This document shows positions 11,738 to 21,224 of a stretch of DNA of 64,000 nucleotides, piece by piece; the stretch's first letter is position 1, and each line of letters opens with the position of its first letter. Under the pieces are notes generated by a model that made no database searches, was not told the DNA's origin, and saw only the letters and a program-made list of their open reading frames with translations. This DNA comes from Evansella halocellulosilytica (GTDB lineage: Bacteria; Bacillota; Bacilli; Bacillales; Salisediminibacteriaceae). The stretch lies in assembly GCF_002335745.1 (NCBI RefSeq), contig NZ_NIST01000001.1, forward strand, positions 4,978,090 through 5,042,089, read 5' to 3'. Made by a program: the position numbers and the translations under genes.

Positions 11738-12214
11738 ATGGAATTATTCACTAACTTCCCGCTCTGGGCTGCTCTTTTCGCGATTGGATTTGCCCAATTT
11801 ATTAAAGTACCGCTGCAATATATCGCATCACGAAAATTTGATTGGACTCTCCTCACTAGTACTGGCGGAATGCCAAGCTCACATTCAGGGGCTGTGACTG
11901 CACTCTCCACAGCTATTGCATTAGAACACGGTCTAGATTCGCACTTATTTGCCATTTCAGCTATATTCGGGATTATTGTCATGTTTGACGCAACCGGGGT
12001 TCGGAGACATGCTGGTGAGCAAGCAACTGTTTTAAACAGGTTAGTGCTCGATTTTAATAAAATGGTTGAGGAAATGAAGCATTGGCCAAATAAGGAAGAA
12101 CAAGAGAAGAGAAAAGAATTAAAAGAATTATTAGGACATCAACCAATTGAAGTGTTTTTCGGAGGTCTGTTAGGAATTATCTTAACGTTAATTTTACATG
12201 CACTTTTACATTAA
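11738..12214 (+). CDS. yuiD: YuiD, divergent PAP2 family membrane protein (DUF212)
   Basis: A 158-residue membrane protein of the DUF212/divergent PAP2 family, equal in length to B. subtilis YuiD. It keeps the phosphatase-like blocks GGMPSSHSGAVTALSTAI (residues ~47-64) and FDATGVRRHAGEQA (~83-96), and hydrophobic helices at both ends. The family resembles acid phosphatases of the PAP2 type, but no reaction has been shown that I know of. The start follows AAGGAAAGG by a slightly long spacer. Downstream the gene runs directly into the intergenic repeats. Confidence 0.9.
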   Translation: MELFTNFPLWAALFAIGFAQFIKVPLQYIASRKFDWTLLTSTGGMPSSHSGAVTALSTAIALEHGLDSHLFAISAIFGIIVMFDATGVRRHAGEQATVLNRLVLDFNKMVEEMKHWPNKEEQEKRKELKELLGHQPIEVFFGGLLGIILTLILHALLH

Positions 12215-12244
12215 CTAAGGTTACAACAAAAATCTTTCATAAGA

Positions 12245-12905
12245 AGAGCGCAAGGCGCTGGAGTCCCGACAGGAAGAAGTCCGAACTTAAACTTTAAATG
12301 GCGGGGCGAACGACCTCGAGCTGAAAACTGCTGTCTCTTCCTCTTCTAGTATCACTTTGAAGCTAGATCCGTCAACCGGACAATACGCCACGTCCTGTGG
12401 CATGCCCGGCATTAGGACGTCCTGTCCGACGAGACTACTGGCAAGATAAGATCTTCGGCTAAAACCCCCGCGTCCTGCGGGAACGCCGAAGTCACCACAT
12501 CCGTGTGGAAGCTCGTGTAGGAAACGCTCGTGCCTGCTAGTCTAGACAGCAATCGAGAGATTGAAATTTTATACTTTCTTACTTAGGAACAAAAGCGCAA
12601 GCGCCTTGCACACGAGCGACACTCTTTACCTGCGACGAGTAACCGCAGGAGCAAGCACTGGAGGCCTGGAAAGAAGAAGTCCGATCTTAGACTTCAATTG
12701 ACAGGGCGAAGTGACCTCGAGCGAAGGAAATAGCTGTCTCTTCCTCTACTAGCAATGCTCCGAAGCATATCCGTCAACCGGGCAATACGCCACGTCCTGT
12801 GGCATGCCCGGCATTAGGACGTCCTGTCCGTTGAGACAACTCGAAGCTTATTCCTGATGTGAACGCTCGTCGCTGAGCTAGACATAACAACTATTTCGAG
12901 AACTT
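12245..12905 (+). repeat. Two tandem copies of long structured intergenic repeat (family A)
   Basis: Two related units (about 12245-12580 and 12591-12905) begin with a GCGCAAG(G)CGC-type box. They contain a chain of hairpins: GCCACGTCCTGTGGC, the palindrome AGGACGTCCT, CTTCGGC...GCCGAAG enclosing CCCCCGCG/CGCGGG, and CCACATCCGTGTGG. They end with a TCTAGACAGCAATCGA-type tail. The same unit recurs at 19.1, 32.5, 33.5 and 46.2-46.9 kb, always in the plus orientation. A single CTGCG hairpin repeat is embedded at 12630-12653. No protein is encoded. Confidence 0.85.
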
Positions 12906-12934
12906 ATCCACAAGATCTATATCTATAGTTTCCT

Positions 12935-14296
12935 CACTAGCGTTGCATTAAAATTTTCTTATAATGTCAACCATAAAACGGCTGGTTAAGCCATCCATAA
13001 TATTCCTTTTTATGGTTATTCTGAATATTCAGTTTATAGTATTTTGGAGGTAAAGAGTCAAAAGGATAAGGGGGGCTTACGAAGGTAGTCCTTATCCACT
13101 TTTTACCAAATGTTTTTAGATGATAGGGTCATATGTTAAATCATTCAAATGTTCAATCTCTGCTTGTTCGAATTGTTTCACGGTTTCTTGAAAAACTTTC
13201 TCATGATCAAGCTTCTGTCTACCAGCTGACGTTCGATCTGGTTTTCGAAATAGCTCCTTTATGAATACGGAGAAGCTTCTCCACCAGTCCTCACCTATGA
13301 ATTCAATCATTTCTAGGAGAGTACCTTTAAACGACACGCTTTTCTCGTATAACTCGTATAATGTATGCTATACGAAGTTTCCTAGTTTGACCACAGCTTC
13401 ACGATCAATATCAGAAGATGGATCAACGGGAAGCTCTTCAATCACTTTAATGACTGTGTTGTCCTTTATTCGTGTACAAAATCGAATGTTCTTACTACAG
13501 TAGTAGTCAAATTTTGAGTAGCTAAAGTAACCTCGGTCAAAGACGTGGAGTGCATCTTTTTCTATCACCATTAAGTTATCCAATTGCGTGAGATCTGCCG
13601 GTCTTGCAGAGGTGACAATGATCTCACCTGGAGCGGTTTCTCCATCATAAAAAACCACACGAGAATGAATTTTTACGCCAGCTTTGGTTTCTCGGAAATC
13701 TGCCCATCGATATTGGCTGATTGTTAAAGAGAGGGTCGAAGACTCAATGAGATGAATTTTTTTTAATAATTGCTCTCCTTTTTTCTTCCCATATTCCTGG
13801 TGAATCTGTTGAACGAGATGGTGCATAACAGCCTGGAAGATTTCTGGTGGGAGGTCTGAAAGTTTTCTCGAAAGTTGTGATTTACTAATACTTCTTAACC
13901 CTAGTTCTCGTTGCAATCTTTTTTTATGCTTTACCTAGAAACTAATTTTTTTAAGGCTATCTATTTGAAGCAATTCGGCATAGATAAATACCTTTGTGAA
14001 TGTGAGACAATCGAGCTTTTTCGTATATTTATCTAATTCCATTTGATCCACCATTGCCGAAAAAACTTTTTCATTAATCGGGTGGATGTATTCCTTTAAA
14101 ACTGTTTTTATGGTATTCTTGTCCATGATTGAGCTCCTTATTATTAGGATTTGGACAGGACTACCTATCTTCGTTGTCCACCTAATTATAAGGAGTTTTT
14201 TTGCATCCATAAAGACTTGAAATTGCCATAAATCCCATTTAATTACATGGCGCTAATAACTTGACAAATTGAATTTTATTTTATGCAACGCTAGTG
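12935..14296 (-). mobile_element. Defective IS4-family insertion sequence with intact ends
   Basis: The element of 1,362 bp is bounded by the inverted repeat CACTAGCGTTGCAT (12935-12948 and its complement at 14283-14296). It is flanked on both sides by the 9-bp direct repeat TAGTTTCCT (12926-12934 and 14297-14305), a clean target-site duplication. The transposase on the minus strand is dead (see the pseudogene entry). The insertion separates yuiD from yuiC, and so does the neighbouring repeat block. Confidence 0.9.
13116..14126 (-). pseudogene. IS4-family transposase, broken
   Basis: Reading from ATG at 14126 (good AAGGAGCTC box), one frame carries the N-terminal part (to KKISF), an in-frame TAG near 13935, then the DDE-type core. 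The core has IHLIESSTLSL (first Asp replaced in this reading by Glu/Ser context) and DNLMVIEKDALHVFDRGYF (second Asp). A second in-frame TAG follows at 13368-13370. The reading then jumps to the C-terminal tail (FKGTLLEMIEFIGEDWW). The YREK-like third catalytic region expected between these is missing, so an internal deletion is likely. Two stops plus a deletion make it non-autonomous. Confidence 0.85.
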
Positions 14297-14313
14297 TAGT
14301 TTCCTAAACGATG

Positions 14314-14348
14314 AAAAAAGGCTAACAATCTCTTGGAAATTGTTAGCC
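14314..14348 (-). terminator. Terminator of yuiC
   Basis: On the minus strand GGCTAACAAT pairs with ATTGTTAGCC and is followed by TTTTTTC. It lies 30 nt past the yuiC stop. Confidence 0.88.
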
Positions 14349-14378
14349 TCGCTATATGTGTACGTTTGCATCCATCTA

Positions 14379-15095
14379 TCAAGATGCATCAACGAATGAT
14401 AATTGTCTTCGGAAAACTTGAACTGCTTCGTCTTCATTAAGATTCAGTAAATCCTCGTCAGTTACTTGACCATCCCCACGTTCGATAACAAATACCTCTA
14501 CTGACTGTTTTCCCCATTCATTATAAACATCTTCGACTGTTTCATAATAAAGGTCGATTTTATTTCCTTTTATAGCTGAACCAGTATCTGCAACAACACC
14601 ATAGCCGTAACCAGGGATAAATAAAATTGTTCCAATCGGGAATACACTAGGGTCTGCTGCAATCGTTGAATATAAATCTCTTTTTACAGTTGCTCCGGAA
14701 AAGGTTACACCATACTGTGGATGGTTTTCTGTTTTTCCAGTTGATTCATAACCCGCAGTATATCCGGTTGCAACTACTTCAACAGAAGGGTACTTTGACC
14801 AATCGTCTATTTCATCCAAAGATACAGGCTGACCTTCAATCGCTTCATGAGACATGACCTTGCTCTCTTGATAAGCAAGTGGTAAATTTCTACTCTTTAA
14901 AGCAGTTTCTCTACCTTCTAAATCATGACCATACATTGTTACAGGGCGTCGATCCCAAAAAGGGTCTTTTTCCATTAACCAATCTTTCATTTGTTCAGCA
15001 TTTACATTTGATAAAGTAGAGAACGTTGTAAACATAGCACTAAAAAACAATATCGCGATTGCGAATCGTTTCTTTTGTCTTTTCATGTTTAACAT
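14379..15095 (-). CDS. yuiC: YuiC, 3D-domain protein (Sps/MltA-like fold)
   Basis: A 238-residue exported protein with an N-terminal hydrophobic signal ([23 protein letters not shown]) and a C-terminal 3D domain (about residues 105-205). This has VVATGYTAG at its start and the three-Asp motif region [20 protein letters not shown]. 3D domains have the double-psi barrel of lytic transglycosylases; in Bacillus, YuiC-type proteins act on muropeptides around sporulation or germination. The start ATG follows GAGAGGAGTG. A weaker internal ATG lies three codons on. Position beside yuiB agrees with the B. subtilis order. Confidence 0.92.
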   Translation of the reverse strand: MLNMKRQKKRFAIAILFFSAMFTTFSTLSNVNAEQMKDWLMEKDPFWDRRPVTMYGHDLEGRETALKSRNLPLAYQESKVMSHEAIEGQPVSLDEIDDWSKYPSVEVVATGYTAGYESTGKTENHPQYGVTFSGATVKRDLYSTIAADPSVFPIGTILFIPGYGYGVVADTGSAIKGNKIDLYYETVEDVYNEWGKQSVEVFVIERGDGQVTDEDLLNLNEDEAVQVFRRQLSFVDAS

Positions 15096-15333
15096 TCTTT
15101 ATTTCACTCCTCTCATCTTGACATCCTTTCCACATTCCGTCATTTTTATACGATTAATCGTTGGAAATTAAAGGAATGAATGAAAAAACGAGAGGAGTAC
15201 GACTATTTTTTGATAATAAACTGAAATGATATTTTATGTAATAGGTTCTACGATAAAGAAGAGGGTAAAAGAATTATTCACTTACCCAAATTTCACCTAG
15301 AGTAAAATAAAAAAGCTTCCCTAAAAGGAAAGC

Positions 15334-15654
15334 TTAGAACATTTGGTAACCTCGGTTTCTTAACATCCTATTAGCAATACCTGAAAGGATCGCTCCTCCC
15401 ATCCCTGCCGCTAATATAATAATATCAGCCGTTTTTAAAGCGACTAGCTGAGATCCAAAATCTGAAAAAGCTTGTCCAGGTTGGGAAAAATAAGCTCCTA
15501 AGCTTGTGTCATTCACAATAAAGAAAATAACGACAGGATATATCACTGCCATTGTCCAAGTTGAACGAAGAAGCATATTTAGGATAAATCCAATTCCAAA
15601 AAATAAAACGAAATATAATACAAACGCAATAATGAGCTGTGGTAAGCTTAACAT
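15334..15654 (-). CDS. yuiB: YuiB, small membrane protein
   Basis: A 106-residue protein with three or four hydrophobic helices (LIIAFVLYFVLFFGIGFILN, MAVIYPVVIFFIV, TADIIILAAGMGGAILSG), matching YuiB in size and place. Function unknown. I chose ATG 15654 rather than the upstream TTG because TTGGGGGTG lies nine bases before it. The position between yuiC and yuiA matches B. subtilis. Confidence 0.85.
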   Translation of the reverse strand: MLSLPQLIIAFVLYFVLFFGIGFILNMLLRSTWTMAVIYPVVIFFIVNDTSLGAYFSQPGQAFSDFGSQLVALKTADIIILAAGMGGAILSGIANRMLRNRGYQMF

Positions 15655-15780
15655 TGGTGTTGTCACCCCCAAATAATCAAATTTAAGTGTACTTAATTCT
15701 GCTCATTCCGTCAATTCTTTCCCCTTTTTAATATAAAAAATGTTATTACAGGAAAAGTACTTCATCACTATAAAACGCAA

Positions 15781-15813
15781 AAAGAAAACACTTAGTAATA
15801 TTTACCAAGTGTT
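15781..15813 (-). terminator. Terminator of yuiA
   Basis: On the minus strand AACACTTGGTAAATATTACTA folds back on AAGTGTT and is followed by TTTCTTTTT. Confidence 0.8.
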
Positions 15814-15828
15814 AATTCATAAACTATT

Positions 15829-15966
15829 TTATTTAGTATGGTGATTTTTACCAGAACCTTGACAATGATCGCATGTTTCTGAGCCGCCAAGCAACAATTG
15901 AAAATAACCTTTTCCTGTGCAGTACGGGCAATCATTGCTTTTCAACTTCTGCTTGTTTAGAGCCAT
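15829..15966 (-). CDS. yuiA: YuiA, 45-residue DnaJ-type zinc-finger protein
   Basis: A short gene on the minus strand, start ATG 15966 after AAGGAGGAG, stop TAA at 15829. Its 45 residues hold two DnaJ-like zinc motifs, CPYCTGKGYF and CDHCQGSGK, separated by LLLGGSET. This pattern (CxxCxGxG twice) is that of the small YuiA family, next to yuiB in B. subtilis. It probably binds one zinc ion; role unknown. Confidence 0.88.
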   Translation of the reverse strand: MALNKQKLKSNDCPYCTGKGYFQLLLGGSETCDHCQGSGKNHHTK

Positions 15967-16144
15967 ATAGACTCCTCCTTCTCAGATGTTATTGTTTGAA
16001 CTTTCAGATAATATAACAAGATTCAAAATGTAAGAAAAGCCCGAAAAATTGTCACTAACACCCATGTAAGCGCAATCATCGACTACATGCTCTAAATATC
16101 TCTAATGTAAGTACTCTTTCACAAATTTATTGTAATCTGAAAAA

Positions 16145-16174
16145 AACTTCCAGGTGCCAGGCACCTGGAAGTTT
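16145..16174. terminator. GTGCCAGGCAC palindrome acting as terminator of yumB
   Basis: A 30-bp nearly perfect palindrome (AACTTCCAGGTGC / GCACCTGGAAGTT) with T-rich flanks, 22 nt past the yumB stop. It belongs to the GTGCCAGGCAC family of palindromes also seen at 22.4, 31.5, 35.5 and 42.9 kb. Confidence 0.85.
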
Positions 16175-16195
16175 TTAGAATGTATTGTATTGGTT

Positions 16196-17407
16196 TTAAA
16201 AGAGGTTGAGTTTTCCTTTTTTTAGCACTAATGGCATGCCGCCTAGTAAGTAAAGGTATCTATTATCGATTATTTTCTTCATTGCTGATGCCGATGATCC
16301 GTATAACTTTCTTGATCCGACAACACCGATCGCTTCTTTACCACCTAATGACGCAACTGTCCCTTTAATTTCTGGTTTAAATTCTTCTAAAGCATCCTCT
16401 TTACCAGCAATTAGAGAACGAAGGTTGTTCGCACATGTATATGCTTGCTGAATCGCGATTTGTGCAGTTGGAGGATATGGACGGTTAATCTCTTCGTTAA
16501 TAATAAGTGCACAGTCACCAATGATAAATACATCATTAAATCCAGGAGCACGAAGATCTTTCTCAACTTTAATTCGACCGCGCATCGTTTCAAAACCTGA
16601 TTCTTCAACGACAGAGTTTCCACGTACACCTGTCGTCCAAACGACAGTTCCTGCTTTTATTTCCTCACCGTCATCTAAAAGAACACCATTTTCATTCACT
16701 TCTTTAATCGGCGTATTAATTCTAAATTCGACTCCACGGCTTTCTAATAAGTTCATCGCATACTCAACTAACTCTTCATCGAAGCCAGGTAAAGCTGTTG
16801 GTGCTGCTTCAACGGAATAAACTTTCACTTTTTCACGGTCAATATCATACTCTTGGCAAAGCTCAGGAATTCGCTCGGAAAGCTCTCCAATAAATTCAAT
16901 TCCGGTAAACCCTGCACCTGCCACGACAAATGTTAAATATTCATCATGCTTTTCATCTTCATTGTTGTAGCTTGCGAACTTATATTCAATATGCTCGCGA
17001 ATTAATCGGACAGAGTTCACACTGCGAATCGCAAAAGCATGCTCTGTAACACCAGGAATCCCAAATGTTTCTGGTTCAGAACCTAGACCTACAACTAAAT
17101 AGTCATACTCAAGTTCACGATCCCCTAAAATAACTTTCTTTTCTTCTGTTTTAATTTCTTCAACAGAATCTTTTATGAAATTAATCTTGTTCGTATCAAG
17201 AACGCTTTCAATACGCATTCTTGTTTTGTCGTGATGTAATGTACCGGCTGCTGGTTCATGTAACCATGTCGTTTGGTAATGGTAATTATGCTTATTGACT
17301 AAAGTAATCTCAGCATCCTGATGAGCATTCGCTTTTTGTAAACGAGTAGCAGTCATCATTCCCCCGTAGCCTGCTCCTAAAATAACAATTCTTGGCTTTT
17401 TAATCAT
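16196..17407 (-). CDS. yumB: Type II NADH dehydrogenase-like flavoprotein YumB
   Basis: A 403-residue pyridine nucleotide-disulphide oxidoreductase. The FAD-binding motif [13 protein letters not shown] is at residues ~9-21, a second dinucleotide motif [16 protein letters not shown] around 160, and a VFIIGDCA motif near 295 completes FAD binding. NDH-2 enzymes pass electrons from NADH to menaquinone at the inner membrane face without pumping protons. The start at ATG 17407 follows GGAGTG; the GTG three codons upstream overlaps that box. The gene is convergent with nothing and separate from the related yutJ at 23.1 kb. Confidence 0.92.
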   Translation of the reverse strand: MIKKPRIVILGAGYGGMMTATRLQKANAHQDAEITLVNKHNYHYQTTWLHEPAAGTLHHDKTRMRIESVLDTNKINFIKDSVEEIKTEEKKVILGDRELEYDYLVVGLGSEPETFGIPGVTEHAFAIRSVNSVRLIREHIEYKFASYNNEDEKHDEYLTFVVAGAGFTGIEFIGELSERIPELCQEYDIDREKVKVYSVEAAPTALPGFDEELVEYAMNLLESRGVEFRINTPIKEVNENGVLLDDGEEIKAGTVVWTTGVRGNSVVEESGFETMRGRIKVEKDLRAPGFNDVFIIGDCALIINEEINRPYPPTAQIAIQQAYTCANNLRSLIAGKEDALEEFKPEIKGTVASLGGKEAIGVVGSRKLYGSSASAMKKIIDNRYLYLLGGMPLVLKKGKLNLF

Positions 17408-17869
17408 GGTTCTCACTCCATTTAATTTCTTTACTTATTCTCCATTTTCCCCAATGGCCAACTTTAACACGCATGTGTTTTTTTCCATGAAAAACTCAAA
17501 AGTTTGTGATATAATTCACGTACTATTGCACAATGAAAATAATTAATAATAATAATGACAAAATGTAAAAAAGCAAATATTAACCATTACTACGGAGAAT
17601 AACTTATTTACCCTATACTATCATATTCCTTCATCTTCTTTTTTTCAACTCCTTTTTGACGATTTCTTGAACTTTCTTCATAAATAGTAGTAAATTCCAC
17701 CTATATCCTTCACTCACTTTTAAATATAACAATTACACAGGGGATTTTTTGGGAATTTTTAGATTTGTTTGATTAATTATTCACAAGCTCTTTTCTTCAT
17801 ACTAATTTTATGATTATAATAAAATAGAGTTATGATTGTTGTTTTAAATAAAGTGTGGAGGTGTCAGGT
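17408..17869. other. Divergent intergenic region yumB-yumC
   Basis: About 460 bp of AT-rich sequence with no gene. It must carry promoters in both directions. On the plus strand TATAAT at 17815-17820 precedes yumC by 50 nt (no strong -35). No structured element or operator is recognisable. Confidence 0.5.
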
Positions 17870-18865
17870 TTGTCTACAGAAAGAGAAGTATATGATATTA
17901 CAATTATTGGAGGAGGACCAACTGGACTTTTCACCGCTTTCTATGGCGGGATGCGGCAAGCAAAAGTAAAAATCATTGAGGCAATGCCACAATTAGGTGG
18001 ACAATTATCCGCATTATATCCTGAGAAGTATATTTATGATATTGCTGGTTTCCCTAAGGTCAGAGCCCAAGAACTAATTGACAATTTAGTTGAACAAGCT
18101 GACCAGTTCTCCCCTACAATTTCATTGGAGCAAACTGTTGAAAATGTTGAAAAAGGTGACGATGATATATTTACGATTAAGACAAATAAAGAAACTCACT
18201 ATTCTAAGGCAGTTGTGATAACTGCTGGAGTAGGCGCTTTCCAGCCAAGAAAATTACAAATTGAAGGTGCTGAGCAATACGAAGGAAAGAACTTACATTA
18301 TTTCGTCAGCGATTTAAATAAATTTGCTGGGGATCGTGTTCTATTAGCCGGCGGTGGTGATTCTGCGGTAGACTGGACGTTAATGTTAGAAGATATTGCA
18401 GAAGATATTATGATAGTCCATAGAAGAAATAAGTTCCGTGCCCATGAACATAGTGTAGAGCAATTACATTCTTCAGAAAAAATTAAGATTCGTACACCTT
18501 ATGTTGTTCATAAACTTCACGGCGACGGTGAAAAAATTACCGCTGTCGATATAAAGGAAAAAGATGGCGACAACATTCAAACAATTGAAGTCGATGCTGT
18601 CATCGTAAATTACGGTTTTGTTTCTGCCTTAGGTCCAATAAAGGAATGGGGCCTAGAAATCGAGAAAAATTCGATTGTTGTCAATACAAAGATGGAAACA
18701 AACATTAAAGGAATTTATGCTGCAGGGGACGTTACAACATACGATGGGAAGGTAAAACTTATCGCTTGCGGATTTGGAGAAGCTCCGATCGCTGTTAACA
18801 ATGCTAAAGCGCTCATTGATCCAAAGGCAAAAGTATTCCCTGGACACAGTTCACACATGTTTTAA
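17870..18865 (+). CDS. yumC: Ferredoxin/flavodoxin-NADP+ reductase, thioredoxin-reductase-like (YumC)
   Basis: A 331-residue flavoprotein very close to B. subtilis YumC. It has an N-terminal FAD motif ([16 protein letters not shown]), the block [17 protein letters not shown], a central NADPH motif ([16 protein letters not shown]) and a C-terminal [18 protein letters not shown]. It lacks the CxxC of thioredoxin reductase, which is typical for this FNR class. It moves electrons between NADPH and ferredoxin or flavodoxin. The start is TTG 17870 (reading MSTEREVYD), seven bases after GGAGGTG; an upstream ATG at 17855 would overlap that box. TTG use fits moderate expression. Confidence 0.93.
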   Translation: MSTEREVYDITIIGGGPTGLFTAFYGGMRQAKVKIIEAMPQLGGQLSALYPEKYIYDIAGFPKVRAQELIDNLVEQADQFSPTISLEQTVENVEKGDDDIFTIKTNKETHYSKAVVITAGVGAFQPRKLQIEGAEQYEGKNLHYFVSDLNKFAGDRVLLAGGGDSAVDWTLMLEDIAEDIMIVHRRNKFRAHEHSVEQLHSSEKIKIRTPYVVHKLHGDGEKITAVDIKEKDGDNIQTIEVDAVIVNYGFVSALGPIKEWGLEIEKNSIVVNTKMETNIKGIYAAGDVTTYDGKVKLIACGFGEAPIAVNNAKALIDPKAKVFPGHSSHMF

Positions 18866-18885
18866 ACATTTCTTACTAATAGTGC

Positions 18886-19019
18886 GTGTTCAAAAAGGAG
18901 GACAAAAAGAGCAAGTAGATCAAGGTGACGAAGTTTTGAATCGCGGAGCGTAATACACGAGTAACGGAGAAACGAGTCAACGTAGAGATACGAAAGTTTT
19001 TCCCAGACTTTTTGAACAC
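18886..19019. mobile_element. MITE-like element with 12-bp perfect terminal inverted repeats
   Basis: GTGTTCAAAAAG (18886-18897) and CTTTTTGAACAC (19008-19019) bound a 134-bp segment that encodes nothing. It sits just after the yumC stop. The size, perfect terminal repeats and lack of an ORF suggest a miniature non-autonomous transposable element; on transcription it could also form a long stem. Confidence 0.65.
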
Positions 19020-19043
19020 CCTCTAATATGTGCACCTTTTCAT

Positions 19044-19080
19044 GAAAGACCCCTTTATTGATGGGGTCTTATTCTTTTTT
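19044..19080 (+). terminator. Terminator of yumC
   Basis: AAAGACCCC pairs with GGGGTCTT around TTTATTGAT and is followed by ATTCTTTTTT. Confidence 0.85.
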
Positions 19081-19111
19081 GTGAAAAATACTTTAACAAA
19101 GCCTGACAAAA

Positions 19112-19358
19112 GAAAAGCGCAAGCGCCTTTGGTTATCGACGAAGAAAACTGGTCGGAAAAAACGCCACGTCCAGTGGCATACCCGGCATTAGGACGTCCT
19201 GTCCATCGAGACAACTCGTAAGATAAGATCTTCGGCTAAAACCCCCGCGTCCTGCGGGAACGCCGAAGTCACCACGTCCGTGTGGAAGCTCGTGATGTAA
19301 ACGCTCGTGCCTGCTAGTCTAGACAGCAACCAAGAGATTGAAATTTTATACTTTCTTA
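19112..19358 (+). repeat. Family A structured repeat
   Basis: A plus-orientation copy starting AAAAGCGCAAGCGCC and carrying the same chain of hairpins as the 12.2-kb copies (CCACGTCCAGTGG, AGGACGTCCT, CTTCGGC...GCCGAAG). It ends with the TCTAGACAGCAACCAAGAGA tail. It lies between the convergent genes yumC and yutM. Confidence 0.85.
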
Positions 19359-19362
19359 ACCT

Positions 19363-19414
19363 TAAAAAAAAGCTAACATTTAACATATTTATACTATGCT
19401 AAATATTAGCTTTT
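19363..19414 (-). terminator. Terminator of yutM
   Basis: On the minus strand AGCTAATATTTAG pairs with AAATGTTAGCT and is followed by a run of eight T. Confidence 0.75.
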
Positions 19415-19431
19415 GTTTCTCTATTGATGGA

Positions 19432-19785
19432 TTAACAGTCTTCTGGAGTTCCCGCATTTGTTGCTGTACGGAATGAAGCACCGCAACCACAAGAAGCAAT
19501 CGCATTTGGATTGTCTAGTGTAAAACCTCCACCCATCATATTTTGTTTATAATCAATTTCTACTCCTTCAAGCATTGGAGCACTCTCTTCATCAACGACA
19601 ACCTTTAAGCCTTCAAGTTCAAACGTTTTATCTTTATCTGTCACTTCAGTATCAAAGCCCATTCCATATGAAAGACCTGTACAACCTCCACCTTTAACCC
19701 CTACTCTTAAATAGGCATCTTTTTGCTCCTGATCTTCCATCATTTTCTTAACTTGTGAAACGGCTGATTCACTAATTTTAATCAT
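19432..19785 (-). CDS. yutM: HesB/IscA-family Fe-S cluster carrier (YutM)
   Basis: A 117-residue A-type carrier with the three conserved cysteines: one in GVKGGGCTGLSYGMGF and two in the C-terminal SCGCGASF block. Such proteins receive Fe-S clusters from the SUF scaffold and deliver them to targets. The start was placed at ATG 19785, eight bases after AAGGGG; ATG 19788 is equally in frame, and the longer open frame upstream has no ribosome-binding site. It faces mqnE, whose product needs 4Fe-4S clusters; sufB lies at the right end of the window. Confidence 0.92.
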   Translation of the reverse strand: MIKISESAVSQVKKMMEDQEQKDAYLRVGVKGGGCTGLSYGMGFDTEVTDKDKTFELEGLKVVVDEESAPMLEGVEIDYKQNMMGGGFTLDNPNAIASCGCGASFRTATNAGTPEDC

Positions 19786-20087
19786 CATCTTCACCCCTTC
19801 TGTTCGATTGGATGTTAATGTTAGTATATCGTTTTCTACATGAACCATCAAGGAAACTGTTTCAACTATATTTTATGATCACAATACGTATCCCGCTACC
19901 ATTCATCCATCCCGAAGTGACACTGGATATTATATGATAATATATTTTACCTATATCTTCTGTTTGTCACTTTCGTAAAAATGATGGTAAGATAAGTAAT
20001 GAGTTTATTTTGTAAAACGAAATTTTGTCGCACATAGAATTTATTTAAACATCATAGGTTGAATTTAAACATTCGGGAGGAGAAACT

Positions 20088-21182
20088 ATGAGTACAATTT
20101 TACTTGATCCAAGTCTCCAGGATATAAAAGATAAAGTATTGAATGGGGAAAGATTAACAATTGAGGACGGGTTAAAACTTTATGATACTCCGGATTTATT
20201 GACAGTAGCCCAGCTAGCAAATCAAGTGAATGAAAAAATAAACGGAAATAACGTGTATTTTATTCAAAACATGTACATAAATCCTACAAATGTATGCGAA
20301 GCTAGCTGTGCATTTTGCGGGTTTAAACGAAAGCCTGGTGAAGAAGGCGCTTATACAATGAATGAAGAAGACTTATTAAAATATGTAGAAGAGCGCTGGA
20401 ACGATAACATTCGTGAATTTCATATTGTAGGCGGGCATAACACAGAAGTTCCATTCGACTACTATTTAGATACGATTCGTACTTTAAAGAAACATTATCC
20501 TCAATGTACTGTTAAAGCATATACTGGGGCAGAAATTGAATTTTTCGCTCGCTTATCAGGTTTATCAATGAAAGAGGTAATTGAAGAACTCATTAAAGCA
20601 GGGCTTGATACGTTACCTGGCGGTGGTGCAGAAATATTAACTGAGCGCTATCGGGCAAAGATGAGTCCTGAAAAAGCTTCAACTGACGAATGGCTTGAAG
20701 CACATGAAATTGCTCATAACCTTGGACTAAAAACACATGCAACAATGTTGTACGGTTCTATAGAGAAAAAAGAAGAACGTCTTATTCATATGGACCGCCT
20801 TCGTGAGCTGCAAGATCGTACAAATGGATACATGGTATTTATTCCACTTGCAATGCAGCCAAAAAGCGTAAATGCTGGATTAAAACGCCGTACTTCAGCT
20901 TATGATGATCTTCGTACAATTGCAATCAGCCGTTTAATGTTAGATAATTTCGATCACATTAAAGCTTATTGGATTAACATCGGTCCACAACTGACACAAA
21001 TGGCGCTAACATTCGGAAGCTCAGATATTCATGGTACATTAATTGAAGAAAGAATTTCTCATTCAGCAGGGGCTCTAACTTCTCAAGGATTAACTCGAGA
21101 AGAATTAATTCATTTAATTAAAGGAGCAAATAAAGTTCCAGTTGAAAGAGATACATTCTATAACGTAGTAAAAACTTATTAA
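20088..21182 (+). CDS. mqnE: Aminofutalosine synthase MqnE (radical SAM)
   Basis: A 364-residue radical SAM enzyme with the CX3CX2C cluster motif at Cys70, Cys74 and Cys77 (NVCEASCAFCGF). It also has the MqnE/CofH-type blocks VGGHNTEVPFDYY and THATMLYGSIEKKEERLIH. MqnE joins 3-[(1-carboxyvinyl)oxy]benzoate to SAM to give 6-amino-6-deoxyfutalosine, the second dedicated step of the futalosine route to menaquinone. MqnC, the closest relative, differs in these blocks, so I prefer MqnE. GGGAGGAG precedes the ATG. B. subtilis uses the classical Men pathway, so this points to a lineage with the alternative route. Other mqn genes are not in the window. Confidence 0.9.
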   Translation: MSTILLDPSLQDIKDKVLNGERLTIEDGLKLYDTPDLLTVAQLANQVNEKINGNNVYFIQNMYINPTNVCEASCAFCGFKRKPGEEGAYTMNEEDLLKYVEERWNDNIREFHIVGGHNTEVPFDYYLDTIRTLKKHYPQCTVKAYTGAEIEFFARLSGLSMKEVIEELIKAGLDTLPGGGAEILTERYRAKMSPEKASTDEWLEAHEIAHNLGLKTHATMLYGSIEKKEERLIHMDRLRELQDRTNGYMVFIPLAMQPKSVNAGLKRRTSAYDDLRTIAISRLMLDNFDHIKAYWINIGPQLTQMALTFGSSDIHGTLIEERISHSAGALTSQGLTREELIHLIKGANKVPVERDTFYNVVKTY

Positions 21183-21186
21183 TTTT

Positions 21187-21220
21187 AAAAGGACTGTCCG
21201 CAATGGACAGTCCTTTTTAT
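21187..21220. terminator. Bidirectional terminator between mqnE and dapF
   Basis: AAAAGGACTGTCC pairs with GGACAGTCCTTTTT around a four-base loop; A and T runs on both sides let it serve both convergent genes. Confidence 0.93.
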
Positions 21221-21224
21221 TCTG

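Noticed and set aside
11662-11982. 106-codon minus-strand frame
   Set aside because: Antisense shadow of yuiD with no ribosome-binding site.
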